DNA of 64,000 nt, from contig WPIO01000128.1 of the NCBI GenBank assembly GCA_009760855.2, forward strand, positions 820,001 through 884,000. The letters are read 5' to 3'. The translations under genes were made by a program, and so were the position numbers. Under the pieces are notes generated by a model. It was not told where the DNA came from and did no database searches. It worked only from the letters and a program-made list of their open reading frames with translations. Below are positions 1 to 12,178 of the stretch, piece by piece. Positions within the stretch are counted from its first letter, which is position 1. Every line of letters starts with the position of its first letter. Source of the stretch: Cristatella mucedo (taxonomy: Eukaryota > Bryozoa > Phylactolaemata > Cristatellidae).

Positions 1-1060
1 CGCTAGCTGCAGCAAGAACCTGCAAACGCGCCAACACCAGCATCAGTTGCATCATCCTGCCTTTTTGGCGCAAACATTTTTTGCGCGGGGAAAAGAGGCA
101 CATCCAGACAAATGTGGCACCGTGCAGGAGGACCGACGGCCCTTCTGCACGGTGCCACATTTGTCTGGATTTGGCCCGTCGAGAATGAAGAGAAATGGCA
201 CTCGCTCGCGGCGGCACTCGACTAGCCGCTGCGAGGCCGCCGCCTGCGCTCGCCCGCTTGCTCGCCGATGGCAGGAAAAAACTGGACGTAATCGAGCAAA
301 TCATCATATCTGCTCCGTCCGGGCTCTAGACTCGCCGGCGTTCTTGTCATTCTCGAGCGCCGGCCTCGTGGGAAGCAGACCGAGACGCACGACCGCCGTG
401 CGTCAACCTCGGGTAGCGGGGCAGCGGCTGCGGCCGAAGGCGTGGGCAGTGGCGGCTGGCGTCCGATTCGCGCGAACGAGTCGGCCGGGTTGGGTTAGTC
501 GGTTACTTCGCACTCTTTTTAAACACCGGATGTACCTGCACCTGCTCGCCAGTGCGTCGCTGTGTGCACCGGTACCTGCTGCCGCTATATTTCGAGCACT
601 TACTCAGCGAGCTCGATTTCGAGAGCGTCCGCTCGAAGGACTGGCGCCGAGCCTCGGACGCTAAACGCTGAGCGGACGCTAACCGCGAACGTTCGTTGAT
701 AAGCCAGCCGATTGTTCAGAATAAAATCCGGAAATTCTGCTGCCGCGGCTGCCGAGTCGGCTTTGCTAATCGGAGCTGGCCGGGCCAACTCTCGCGCTGC
801 TAAACGAGGGACGTCGTTGTCGACGTCATTCTCGCTAGGATTGGCGAGGAGAGCGGCCATGACCTCCAGGCTGTTATGATTGAATTGCAGCGGCTGCCGG
901 AGTAGCGCTCCGTCGAAGCGAGCGCGGCGCTCCTAGAGGAACCGGCGCGCTCGTGCTCATACTGGCGATACCGGCACGTGCGGAGCCGGCGGCTCGAAGC
1001 GGGAAGTCGCAACCGCACGGATTATTCGCTTACGCGCGAGCCGTATATCTAGTTTCCTGA
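1..1060. other. GC- and CpG-rich island without recognised gene
   Basis: Base composition is clearly richer in GC and CpG than the following kilobase. Frames are open on both strands (for example 47-664 +) because of composition; the longest passes through the 26-bp hairpin and resembles no family I know. It could be the promoter or 5' end of a gene to the left, but nothing here proves that. Confidence 0.4.
102..170. repeat. Perfect 26-bp inverted repeat with 17-base loop
   Basis: Left arm 102-127 and right arm 145-170 are perfect reverse complements (26 of 26), separated by 17 bases. The arms contain caaatgtggcaccgtgcag and its complement. It would fold into one uninterrupted hairpin. It lies in a GC-rich segment with no gene identified. 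Confidence 0.95.
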
Positions 1061-2778
1061 TTTAATCACGCCGAACTTCAGCTTCACGTTTTCACCTGCT
1101 CTACGCCGGTCACGTTTATCAATGCTGACATCTTTTAGAATGAACGAACGCCGTAACTTCATTCCTGCTCGAATGATTACCCCGCTTAAATGCCAGCGCT
1201 GTAGTATTCTCAGCGTCTCTATCTGCGTACTGCTCACTAGGCTCGGCGTTTACTTTGGGTAGCCTAACTATGAACGTGCCACTAACTCTTCACCTTGTAA
1301 AGACTAACTACCCTGAAATCGAAAAAACTTTTAAATGATGCTAGATGCTCTTGAGCTGCAAATAGTGACTCCTGAACTACGAGGGATGGCCATTGATTCC
1401 AAATTCACCAAATTTCGGCCCAGCGCCGTTCCGTAATTTAGTCAAATTCGGTTCAGAACTGCTCTAAAATTGTCATAATTTCAGCACGCAAATTTCTCCA
1501 TCGAATCCAGAGTGTTTACCAAATGAGCAAGAACTTAAGCTTGCGAGAAAGAATTCCATAATCAGTGTTTGCCTTAATCCGCTAATATTGAAACTGTGTT
1601 TTTGGTAACATGCTTGCCAAAATAGTCACAAGCAATGAGCTTCTACTAGTTGTGCCGTCTTTATTTGGCTCCGGGGGTAACGCCCTACACGGCCAACAAT
1701 CAACCTTTCGGCATGCGTACAGCTCCTGGGTCGAGATTAAATTGTCTTAGGGCGCTGTGCACATAAAGTATTTGTTAGTAGAAGATAGCTCTCAAGAGTC
1801 ATCAGCAATGATCAAACGCTTCTTAAATAAAATGCTAAAAATACGAGTACTGCGTCACCTGCAACAACGTTCTCACTCCAAACGTAGCGTTTATGAATTA
1901 AAGAAGGCCCCATCCCTAATATAGAAGCGTGAATTTCAGAGACGCACAGAGGTACATGAACACATACAGACCCTAGGGCTGAACTTACACAGTCAAAACC
2001 CATAGGCCCAGCTACAACTACAGACGGCGTTTGATAGTTTGTAAGCAAGAGATTATGAAACTTCAGTTTCCTCATGCTTGTTATTTAGTGACCGTTAACA
2101 ATCCATAGCGGTGCTATGATCTTAACGAGTAAGCGAACCGAGCTTTTAATACCCAGTTTCGCTGCGACCGCGTTTTCAGAATCCATGCTCTACCGGGTCC
2201 AGCGGCCGTCGTCACGCGGCGGCAGGATGCCCATTCAAGATTCGCCATCTCGTCAAGACAGCTCCATCTGCACCCAGACCGGCAAGAAGTTTTCCGTGCT
2301 GGCTGCGATAATAGTTTAGGAACAATTCGCAAGTGTGCTTTTGTGCAAATTATTTATCCAAATATCAAGCTTACAAAAACCCAAACCATAAAAAAGCATC
2401 CACTCTTGATAAGAAAGCGGAAATGTATGCCAGCAGCGATCCAAAGAAAATTCATTATTACTGTTATTATATTATTATTATCGTTGCTAGCACAGTGGAA
2501 TACCAGCAGCCGTTAGGTTAGGACGTGCAAGTAACAAGTCCGCACTCACGCAAACCATCCGAGAACTAAGGCAGCACATTAGGAATCCTTTAAAATTTCC
2601 AACCATTTCCAATCATTAGCAAGTATTTTCCTAAGTAACAGCAAATATAGGAAACGGTCCAGCTAAAAAGCGTTTGGACAGATGGCCTAGAAGATTCATT
2701 ACCAACTGAGAAAATTATGAGCATTGCTGGACCGTTAGTTTCAGCGACAACAACGAAGAAGTAGCTGTCTGGTCTGTC
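1061..2778. other. Intergenic DNA, no feature recognised
   Basis: AT-richer DNA with only short, compositionally random open frames. I see no splice-supported exon, tRNA or full repeat here. Confidence 0.4.
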
Positions 2779-3055
2779 GTGCTTGCTCCGCCGCCACGCT
2801 CGCTCCGCCGCCACGCTCGCTCCGCCGCCACGCTCGCTCCGCCGCCACGCTCGCTCCGCCGCCACGCTCGCTCGCTCCGCCGCCACGCTCGCTCCGCCGC
2901 CACGCTCGCTCCGCCGCCACGCTCGCTCCGCCGCCACGCTCGCTCCGCCGCCACGCTCGCTCCGCCGCCACGCTCGCTCCGCCGCCACGCTCGCTCCGCC
3001 GCCACGCTCGCTCCGCCGCCACGCTCGCTCCGCCGCCACGCTTGCTCCGCCGCCC
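2779..3055. repeat. 17-bp GC-rich minisatellite upstream of TMEM45-like paralogue 1
   Basis: About 16 head-to-tail copies of a 17-base unit, gctcgctccgccgccac, nearly identical, with one 21-base variant near 2865-2885 where cgct is duplicated, and a diverged last unit. It ends about 290 bases before the chosen ATG. The reverse strand of each unit has GGCGGAGC, a GC-box-like core, so it may lie in or near the promoter. Because 17 is not a multiple of 3, all frames stay open and make false proteins. Confidence 0.93.
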
Positions 3056-3340
3056 TTGGCAGGAAATACAGGCAGAAGTTCATCGCTGCCCGCCAGACAT
3101 TCTAGACTGTCCTTAATGACTAAGTCGCTGCCGAGTTCTTTTATCATCTCAGCTCTTGCTCGCACACTCGGTGTCGCTCGAAGATTCCAGTAGACTCTTG
3201 GGAACCCCCAGCTAGACGATACTCACACCGAAACTATTCTTGAGGTCACCGCATCGAGCCTGCTTACCGGCCTGCTAAATTTTGAAATCATGCAAACGAC
3301 GAGCAACGAATTTCCGTTTAGGTCAGACCACGGTATCGCC

Positions 3341-3882
3341 ATGGGAACATTTATGGGCCACGTTCTCCCTGGATCTTTCTTCGCAGCGTTCGCCATTTAT
3401 TGGGCAATTCGACTGTTCCGTCGTCTGCTGAGGCCGGATGGAGCAGCTAGCTTCCGCTCGTCTGCAAGTTCTGGAGCTTGCAGATGCTGTGTCTTCTGCA
3501 AACCTTACAATTACGAGGCCATATTGAAGCTAGTTGCGATCATGATAGGCATTACGGCCGAGATAGTAACGGCATTCGAAAATGGCAAATTCAAGCACCT
3601 AGGCAATATACAGCATGCAACAATGTTCGTGGCCTTCGGATTAACGGCCGTAGTCGATCTTCTAATTCACCATAAAGTATCTTTCGTCGTGGAAGGGACA
3701 GACTATGCAGCAACAGCTTTGGCACTGGCCGTGGAAGCGATCCTGTTTACCTTTCACGTACATGGAATGTCGTCGCTGGAGATCCATGTTCACAAGATTT
3801 TGAATTTGGTCATCATGGCCAACATTGCAGCCGTTCTAGCCGAGATGCGGTACAGAAGGAGTGCCTTGGCGGCCTGTGCGAG
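3341..3882 (+). CDS. TMEM45: TMEM45-like membrane protein, paralogue 1, coding exon 1
   Basis: First of three coding exons (3341-3882, 4996-5150, 7684-7850) encoding about 287 residues, close to the roughly 275 of vertebrate TMEM45A/B. This exon gives residues 1-181, beginning MGTFMGHVLPGSFF, the usual TMEM45 opening, with hydrophobic spans near 8-30, 58-79, 90-111, 122-141 and 152-168. QHATM (91-95) and the His-rich HVHGMSSLEIHVH (139-151) fit the DUF716/TMEM45 family; GACRCCVFC (45-53) is a cysteine cluster shared with the neighbouring paralogue. The ATG at 3341 has a strong context (gccATGg) and aligns with the family start; an in-frame ATG at 3290 would add 17 residues. The exon ends at AG|GTAGGT in phase 2; reading on gives TAG at once. 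The exact biochemical role of the family is poorly defined; location in endomembranes is known for relatives, not shown here. Identification is strong. Confidence 0.93.
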
Positions 3883-4995
3883 GTAGGTAAGAGCGCAGGC
3901 GGCGGGCCGGTGCTGTACTCGCTAGCGCCTGCCTCAGAGGGAAGTGCTGCGCCTCAGAGGGAGGTGCAAGCGCGGTCAGGATGCCAACAGTTGGCCCGCC
4001 TCAACTTGACCTCAGCTGATTGCTTTCACGCAGTCGCGAGCAGGCTCTTCTATCCTGGTCATGACTGCTGGGGGAGCCGAGCCCCGAAAGGCGATCCGAG
4101 AGAAAAATAGCTTCTCTCTAGGAGCACCTTTCTAAGCACACTCGTCAAGCTGCTGTGTGGCCGCTATAGCATGGGCCGTGAATGCGACGTGCTATACTCG
4201 GAATCATCTGGCCGCACAAGCTAGACTAATTCTCATCGAACCGAATTAGGTCAGCAAGTATACGGGCAGAAGGACTCGTCTGATTTAACCGTACAAGCTT
4301 TTGACCTATCTGAGAATGAGTAGAGTGCAGACACTCTCGGCAAATTAATGCTGGTGTCAATATTGTGGCTGACCCCTTTCTACTTCTAATAGTATTTCGC
4401 TGACGTATTTTAGCTTGCTTTCGAACTGCATTCGAATAGAAGGTTCATTTGAGTTCGCCTGACTATGAGATACTATCCTGCACATTATGATCCCAGGAGG
4501 AGTTGCCACCGATCATGCTGTGGCAGCTAATCAGCAAAGCTCTAGTGCAGCATTTAGCTGAAAGTAACTATTTAGAAATGGTGGCTTTGCACTAAGTCAT
4601 TCACGGCGGGATCTAAAAAAGCCTAATTGTCACAAACAAATGGAAAACTTCAATTGGTTTCCATAGTTAAACAAGACCAGCGTACATGCTAGTGGTTCGC
4701 GAAACCTGGCCTCGAATCGAGTGCCGTGCAGTGCAGTGCAGCTCGATTGCTGCTATTCACTGCCTAGCTAGGTAATGCATGCGAATAATGAAATAAGGAG
4801 AAAAAAGTGTGTACTGGTAAATATCTTGCTACAGGCCCCAAACAAAACTTCTGCTTCCATCGGTTCCTAGACATATGCTTCTCGCTGTTGAGCTACCGAG
4901 AATGAACGTTCCTAGCCAGTGCCGAGGAGGTTATCAAGTCTGGTCTAAAGAGTATCCGGTTTGAAAAGTAGCGCACACCTCTGTTCATGCTGCAG
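3883..4995 (+). other. Intron 1 of TMEM45-like paralogue 1
   Basis: 1,113 bases with GT-AG ends and no transposon that I recognise. A short run of GTGCA repeats lies near 4725-4740. Open frames inside are short and unremarkable. Confidence 0.8.
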
Positions 4996-5150
4996 GATCT
5001 ACTTCTTCCTGCTTCAAGGCACGTGGTTCTGGCAGATTGCGTTCACCCTCTACAGCCCTCTGGCAGCAGAGCCATGGGACGGTGAGGACCACGAAAACCT
5101 AATGATGGCTACCATGTACTTCACCTGGCACATTCTGGGCGGACTTATAG
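4996..5150 (+). CDS. TMEM45: TMEM45-like paralogue 1, coding exon 2
   Basis: Internal exon of 155 bases. It starts after an acceptor ending ctgcAG; the split codon ag|g restores Arg181. It then reads [16 protein letters not shown] and later WDGEDHEN (208-215) and MYFTWHILGGLIG. The QG(S/T)WF.Q and DHEN motifs are TMEM45 hallmarks. The exon ends in phase 1 at a consensus donor (ATAG|GTAAGT). Intron 1 is 1,113 bases and intron 2 is 2,533. The matching exon in paralogue 2 has exactly the same length and phases. Confidence 0.93.
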
Positions 5151-6259
5151 GTAAGTAAGGACACTGCTCACTGGCACGCTTCGAAGCAAGCATGGGTCAA
5201 GATGATCAACCAGCCTGAGAGCGTTGGCTTCAGACGATGTCAAGCACAACTATTAACCTGGCAAAAGCTACCTCGTTTTGTGTTCCGTTAGTACTAATAT
5301 CTTATTTAGAGCTAGATTTAACTTTCTCGTATTAACTCAATACCGTGTAGCCCAACATCCTATGGGATTTCCAAGGCACCCACTACCTTGAAAGAGCTTA
5401 TGCGAGGATGAAATTCGTTGGCCGTTTCTAGTATAACTAGCTACCAATGACGTCGGAGGCTTAGTGTTTTACTACCAGCCTACGGTACCCTCTGCTACCT
5501 CCTCCCCGTTGGGGGCACTTTTGTCTCCCTTAATGGCAACCGGACTTTGAATTGAGATCTTTCCGTGACCGTTTATATGGCCAGTATTTACACTCATCTA
5601 CGCTCTTAAATTGCGGGATACTTTCCCGAATGGGTAGACGCGAGAGAACGCTTCCACTCTCGGTCCGTCGATTTGCGTTGGACTGCTGTGGCGTGACGAC
5701 GCTGGAAAATTGATAATAGCCGTCTCCATTAGCAGGCCATTTACACTTGACCACTTCCCGCATCTGACTTTCCTTGGTTTCTCGATACAAGAAATTCGTC
5801 CGAGAATCCTCTGGCTCAGCGTGCTTCGGCCGCCTGTTGGTGAGTGCACAGGCGCCGATGGCCCGGTGTGTTCTTGCTTGGAGTGCAATGTCTCAACGCC
5901 TTGAGTTTTTCTTATCCAGCTGAACAGCTACGGCCGCGTCACTATCTCGGTCCTGTCTTTCCTTTCGTCAGTGAAAAGTGCATTGACTGTTCATTCACTT
6001 CTTTTCGAGTCAGCTCTCTCTCTCCCGAGCGTCAAGTTCGCTGAATAGAAATTATGTTTTGTCTGCTTAGATCCCGGAATATCTTTTACTGTTTCGTTCG
6101 AGGTACGTTTTGCTACTTACTAAGTCATTCATTAGCCACGATTCCAACTAGAGGAGGTTACTCGGAGTTTGCAATAAATAGCAACTTTCATTTCGGAGAG
6201 CACTTTTGAATACTGTCAGGTGTAGCTACTGCTAGTTGTTATGCTTTTGCCCGCTACAG

Positions 6260-6339
<80 letters not shown>

Positions 6340-7683
6340 AGCAGAGATTAAGTTCAGACATCAGTTCAGAGTATCCAAGTTATAGGTTGATCACGCCGTT
6401 AGTAAAGCGCTGCCTTTTTTGGCTTGGCTAATTTCAGAGCTCATATGTGACCCTGTCGAATTTAGACGTGCTTAGATAGAGGAGGCCTTGTAATACGATT
6501 ACACTGGTGCATGCTTTTGTGACACCCGGTCTAGACTTCTGTTTCTCACCCTTCGCAAGCGTTATGGCCTGTGCAATAGAATGTGTACAGTTAGGGCAAA
6601 ACTCTGAAGCATCCCTTATCTTTCGCGAACGTCGAAACTGCCAGTTGTAGCACTTCTCATCTACCCGCAATAGCTCCCCACAAAGCTGCCTAGTGACTTC
6701 ATGGTACTGCACTACCTTTCGGATGCTTCTATCTCTCTCAATGGCATATCTCTCCGAAATGCTTGCAATTCAGGTTTCGCACCATTGCACCAACATAAGT
6801 TTTTCTGGCTCAAGCCGTTTTGCTATGCCTCTGGATAACTTCGAATCATTAACCATGCCTTCGCTTGGTATAATCCCTAAGCGTGGAAATGACCCCCGAC
6901 TACATTATCAACGTCGAATGACTCGACATTTAAAAAGAAACTTAAAGCCGGCATATTTCTCGCAGTATCGTTACATCCATGCTGAGTTGTCATTGATTGG
7001 ACTTATGCGTGGGGACACTGCACATCAGCCCTAAACAATTGACGTGATTTCTCAAGTGGCTATCGCGGGATTCAGTTCTCCTACCTAGTGCGTGCCATCT
7101 CTTAGCAAATGACTGGCTTCCTTTCCACCATATGTGACCCGCGTAGACCGAGATTCAGTTCTCTTTGGGTGCCATATAAATTTCTTATTGGATTGTACGC
7201 TTCCCAGTTTTTTCTAATGAGTAAGAGTGGCTGCATTTCAAAACGAACGAATCTGTGCAAGCAGGCCATCGTGACTTACAACTAAATTTTTCGAACTAAC
7301 GTGGCAAAATCACGCTAGATTATCTCGATTTCGACAACTTGGTTCGACAGCATCGATTTTATCGAGCTCGAAAGCTATTTCCGGACATTGCTAGCTCAGG
7401 AGGATTGCCAGATTGCGGGCGTCCAACCGGAAGCAGCTGGGGCACTTACAACCACGAGCCGTCCATGCAGCTCAAGGTGTTGAAATCGAGAGCCGACGGC
7501 CTCTTAACAGCTCAGGGGCGAAGGACGATATTCAGTCAAAGACCAAGGGCTTGAGTGAAGTAAATGCATTTCGTTGGATAAAACGCAAGCAGAAAGTGAG
7601 GCCAGCTGCGAATTCGGGCTAGGTGGCCCGTCGACAGAGGGGGTTCAGTTGGCTGCTGCAAACTCTGCTCCTCATACTTGCAG
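5151..7683 (+). other. Intron 2 of TMEM45-like paralogue 1
   Basis: 2,533 bases with GT-AG ends. The only clear element is an (AT)n tract at 6264-6337. The stretch 5500-6050 is somewhat CpG-richer but has no recognisable exon. Confidence 0.8.
6264..6337. repeat. (AT)n microsatellite
   Basis: About 37 uninterrupted AT dinucleotides inside intron 2 of the first TMEM45-like gene. Confidence 0.97.
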
Positions 7684-7850
7684 GCATGATCGGCATTGCA
7701 GCCGCCACGGCGTCAAGGTTGAAATGTCAACCGCTCTCTGCTGACGAGTACCTCGTAATCAAAGTAAACGCGGCAACAGAAGATGGAGCTCACGGAGCTG
7801 CCCACCTGCTCGACGTCGAGCAGGACAGCGACAACTGCATTGAGAACTGA
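7684..7850 (+). CDS. TMEM45: TMEM45-like paralogue 1, terminal coding exon
   Basis: Last exon, entered after acceptor cttgcAG, with the split Gly codon g|gc. It reads MIGIAAATASRL, finishing the last membrane span, then a hydrophilic, probably cytosolic tail ending HLLDVEQDSDNCIEN and TGA at 7848-7850. The tail diverges between the two paralogues except for LLDVEQDSD, whose codons hold a perfect 20-base palindrome. Without a transcript the exon is supported by splice phase, membrane topology and the paralogue match. Confidence 0.9.
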
Positions 7851-8350
7851 ATGCACTGAGCCGATAGCTCCCGCGATGGACGCGAGAGGCGAGATTCGCT
7901 GGATTAGAGATCGAACTCGAGTCCAGACGCTTGGCTCGTCTTCTCAAGCTGCCCATCGAAAGCTATGCAGAGTTCGCATGCTGGAAAAAGAATCAGATTC
8001 GTCTTCTCGTCCTCACCTGAGTTTACGCTGAATGAAATATTTACTCCTGGACGCATCAATTCGAGGCATGCAGCGTCAACTGAGGTCAACTGAGGTCAAC
8101 TGAGGTGAGATCTATTGGTATTGGTTACTTACTTTCTTCTTCCGAGTGCTTTGTGGGTCCACGCGATATACGGTAAAGATCGAAATTCCATAGTTATATC
8201 ATTTTGTATTGCACGTCAGTTCATCCGGTATTGGCGATTATTTGAAATTATTAGCCAGTCTTCACTGGTATTCGAGAGCGAAATGTTATTTAATGCTCAC
8301 TGTGCGGTGGAGTGATGGTTTTGGAATAAAAAATCTCTATTTTATGGACG
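7851..8350 (+). other. Probable 3' UTR of TMEM45-like paralogue 1
   Basis: The stretch after the stop has no other gene. It holds three copies of a 10-base unit (gaggtcaact, about 8078-8106) and a canonical AATAAA at 8325-8330 in an AT-rich context. The 3' end therefore probably lies near 8345. This is inferred; no transcript is available. Confidence 0.55.
8325..8330 (+). terminator. Polyadenylation signal AATAAA, TMEM45-like paralogue 1
   Basis: Canonical hexamer 475 bases after the stop codon, followed by A-rich then T-rich sequence. It is the first AATAAA after the stop that I could find. Confidence 0.55.
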
Positions 8351-8999
8351 CCAGCTGGTGAGCATTTTAATTTCTCTGCTTGTTCTCAGTGGAAACGCAG
8401 GCAAATAATCACAGTGTAGTGCCATGAACAGTTCTGCTGGAAACCGACTGCAGAAAGACCAACCGCATTGACTACAGCTGATGGCGGCAGCACCTGGCTG
8501 TGAAGCACTACTGTGGACATTTGAGTGCACGTACTTGCCTTGATTGGCCACTTCAGCCCATCGCCAATATTCAAAACCTGGCTTTCTCTTTACTGACAGG
8601 ATGATAATTTCTGCAAAGCATTATTCAAAAATTAAGAATTAGCACCATGTGGTTAATAGTATACACTCAAAGCGGACGAGAACGAGCTCGCCTAGTTTTC
8701 CATCGTCTCATTTAAGGCTGATGCCAAGAGTAATGAGATAAAAGTATCAGGATAGCTAAAGGGCTGGGGCTCAGACCAGATTTTTATATGATAGGCTACG
8801 TCTCGTCCGCGGTCGTGAAGTCCAATTTCAAACCATTTCAAAGGCTTCCACACGGAAACGCTAATTGGTTCCTCTAAAATCTACAAGTTTTAGCTCCTAC
8901 CGCCCTATGCCTATTAAATGCATTTGTTATTATAACTCTTCGCGGTTTTCGAATAACCTTCTGCTTACTGCCGAAGGTGCAGTAATCATGAAGCGATAC

Positions 9000-9168
9000 T
9001 AGCTAATTTAACAGCCTCTTTTATGTAACGACAGAGGAACCTTAACGGTTATCACCGCCGCTTGCAGTGGCAATAAAAGATTGCCCATCGCAGGATTCGA
9101 ACCCACGACTTCAGGACCGAGGTCTAGAAAAGCAACGACCTTACCTGGTGTGCCATCACGGCTCACCA
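9000..9168 (-). mobile_element. tRNA-derived SINE, family 1 (copy 1)
   Basis: On the - strand it begins gtgagccgtgatggcacacc, and about 60 bases later has gggttcgaatcc, a perfect tRNA B box. The start resembles a weak A box. The tail reads agaggctgttaaatt(agct). At least five copies occur in the window (here, 35034, 36473, 58407, 62150), all with the same order, so this is a dispersed Pol III element and not a tRNA gene. Confidence 0.85.
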
Positions 9169-11570
9169 TTCGCCTCTCTAGCAATGCAATATCGTAGCTA
9201 TTCGAAGAGTCTGAGACGCTGAGCAAAAGGTTATTCTGAAACCGCGAAGAGTGCATTCAGACTGACAATGGCAGCACACTTCGGCGGAACAGAAGGCATC
9301 TTCGACCGACAGACACCGATCTGCAAGTCCCCAACAGCGAATCTCCTGGCACTTCCCTACATCCAAGAAACCCTATAAATGCAATTGAAGATCAGTCTCA
9401 AAGTATTTCCGATGAGATGCACACCTCTCAGGATCAAATGACAACAAGGTCTGGCAGGGTAGTAAAGCCGTTCCAAAGGTAAAGCCGGTCCGACGGCTAG
9501 ATCTTCAAAAATGAGACTTTCTATTTAGAGGGAAGCTGCGATAGCAGAGCTGCAGGTGCGGAGACACAACAACACGACTAATTAGAAGAGGCCTCGATGA
9601 CCGCATGGTCCGGGGAACGGATATGACATAGCTGCCAATAAAGACGCTCTGTACATCCACAATGGATCTTGTCATTACATTCCGCGTGGAGCCCTTGTAA
9701 TACCAATATAATGCTAGTTTAACATTTGTTTTAATATTGTACTAGGAACTCAAGTATACTTTAAATTAGGCGTCCCAATTCAAAGCTGTACGGACCTCTA
9801 GCCGATCCGTTTCGTAGACGCCAGACGCTGTACTAATAAACCGATGTAGCTACGCCAGCACTGTTTATTAGTTAGCCGCAAATTTCTCCGTTAGCCGGCG
9901 AGACCTTTGAACGGTCGTCAGCAAAACCGCATGCAAACCAGTCTGGAATTAGAGGTAGTTGTTGCTTCATCGCAGTTTAAATGTTTGCGAATAATTCATA
10001 AAAGTTCATACACAACCGGCGCTCAGAATTCTGGGAAAGAATCGGTAGGACTCATTTTCTTTGGCTGCACGCGAGTGACGTCATACCTGTAGTGAGCGGC
10101 TGCTCCGAAGCAATCGAGCAGACGAAGAAGTTTCAGAGTCACTGCTACATATCCGGAACAAGTGCTGCATGCTGGTCTTTGCAAAGTGCCCCACCCACGC
10201 AGCGACGGCTATGACCTTGGATAGCCGCTAGAATGCTGAAATCTCAACTAGTGAGCTCATACAACTTATCTCTGACCTATAAATGCACCGAGTGACCCCG
10301 CTGTATTTATTCTTAATATTTAAGAGTGCGAGCTGTCCACTTTCTTCCGGACGCTACGTTTTTAGAATGAGTATTCACAAGGTAGAAAAACCTCTATATC
10401 GAGAGAAGGCATGAGAGCAGGTTCATCAAGCCGAACCTCCATCATAGTAGCTATGAAATTCATGCCATCTATAACAGCTTGTAGTTATGAGTAGGGAATT
10501 GGAGCCTTCGCATTTGAATATTATTTATGAGTAACCAGCAATCATTTTCTCAATTGATAAATCAATCTTTAGAGTATGGTGGAAAGCAAATATGGTTCGG
10601 CAGAAGAGGTTTACTGAAGTCAAATCTGTTAGAAACTGGACAAGATAAACACAAATCAGTCAGAAGACAATCAAATTCATGTGGTAAAGCAGACAACGCG
10701 CTCTATCAGTAAATATGTGCACCTTGGATTTGCATGACCAGCGAACTAATTATCCCTGAGGAAAGGCAGCCTTTGATGATGCAACCAAATCAAAGGTTAA
10801 GGATAAGTAGATGGTCAAAACGAGCAAAATGTGAGCAAACTATGCAATAAGGCGCTTTAAATATAGAATGTCACCATAACTTTCCGAGGCCAAAACATGT
10901 TTAGCGCAACATCGGTAAGCAAGAAACCTGCCCGATGATCTTCTGTGTTTCAGGGCACAGCTTGACCTCGAGCGCAATCCCTTTGAAAAGACTTTCGCTT
11001 GAACTGACTCAGCGGAGCTTGGTCAGCTTAAAAGCCGATAGAGTTTCTAAGCACGCAACGAGAGGGTTTGATCATAGCGGAGAGCTAGAAGCGTGCACGC
11101 TCACGCCTTAGACCAATGAGAGGCGCGAATTCTTCGCGTTCGTTCAAGTGATTTAGGAGGTGGATGCCCTTGCTTACGTAAAGGCTAACATTTTAAAATC
11201 ACACTCCTTCTTTTGATAGTATCGAGGAAGGCAGTGAAGTTGGAAGGGCACATTTTGTATTTCATATATAGAGTGTCAACAAGTAGTCAAGCGTTGCATC
11301 TCGAGCGTTGCACCTCGAGTAAAGCCGAGCGTCACCAGATGTCAGGGAACGTCATCAGATTCTGCTGAGCAAGGGCAATTGACGAACGTCTGAATTTTGT
11401 CTTTATTTTATCTGACAGGCGCCCTTGGTATATCTCTTCGTGGTTCTCAGATGTGGACCTCTGTGAGACAACTCTAGTGCACACATTCGGCTCCCGATTC
11501 GAGTATTTATGCATACGTGCAAATGATGGCTGCTATTCATTTACGGCTGAACTGATCTAATGCTTACCAT
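9169..11570. other. Intergenic DNA, no feature recognised
   Basis: Mixed-composition DNA with no convincing exon, RNA gene or repeat. All open frames are about 60 codons and uninformative. Confidence 0.35.
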
Positions 11571-11871
11571 TACTTGCATTTGTTGTATGACAGTGACTCC
11601 GGCGGCGGCTGTTCTAGTGGGAGTCTCACGGAGACACAGTGGGCTTTGTGCGTTAAACAAGACTCTGCTGCATTCCTCTCAACGGGCACACATATGAGAG
11701 CTCGATCAATCGCAGCAGACGACACGAAGTATAAGCGTCGAGTAGCGTCGAGCTCTGCAAGTAAAAAGTATTTACACTTCATGTTTAAGAAGGCCTATGA
11801 CAGCAGCAGAGGAACGAATGTTTGCGGCTCGGTTTTTTCGCTATCCAGAATGGCCTTCACCCACTTAGTCA

Positions 11872-11908
11872 GAGAGAGAGAGAGAGAGAGAGAGAAAGTG
11901 GGAGAGGG

Positions 11909-11975
<67 letters not shown>

Positions 11976-12077
11976 GGGGGAGAAAGAGAGAGAGAGAAAA
12001 TGGGCGGGAGAGAGAGAGGGAGAGAGAGAAAGTGGGAGAGAGAGAGGGAAAAAGAGAGAAAGAGAGAGAGTGAGAGG

Positions 12078-12154
<77 letters not shown>

Positions 12155-12178
12155 AGAGAGAGAGAGAGAGAGAGAGAG
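11872..12178. repeat. Compound (GA)n/(CAGA)n microsatellite
   Basis: GA repeats, then about 15 CAGA units at 11913-11974, then interrupted and finally pure GA to 12178. The purine-only strand generates artificial Arg/Glu and Ser/Leu proteins on the two strands. Confidence 0.97.

Noticed and set aside
47-664. 205-codon frame at the left end
   Set aside because: GC-rich composition, passes through a perfect hairpin, no recognisable motif, no splice or start support.
2590-3193. Several open frames of 90-190 codons on both strands over the 17-bp array
   Set aside because: They exist only because the repeat unit lacks stops in every frame; the proteins are pure repeat translations.
3290-3340. 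Upstream ATG adding 17 residues to TMEM45 copy 1
   Set aside because: Weaker context, no counterpart in copy 2, and the family start aligns with the ATG at 3341; kept only as an alternative.
9000-9168. Possible tRNA gene because of a perfect B box
   Set aside because: No cloverleaf can be formed and the same unit recurs at least five times with a common tail; it is a SINE.
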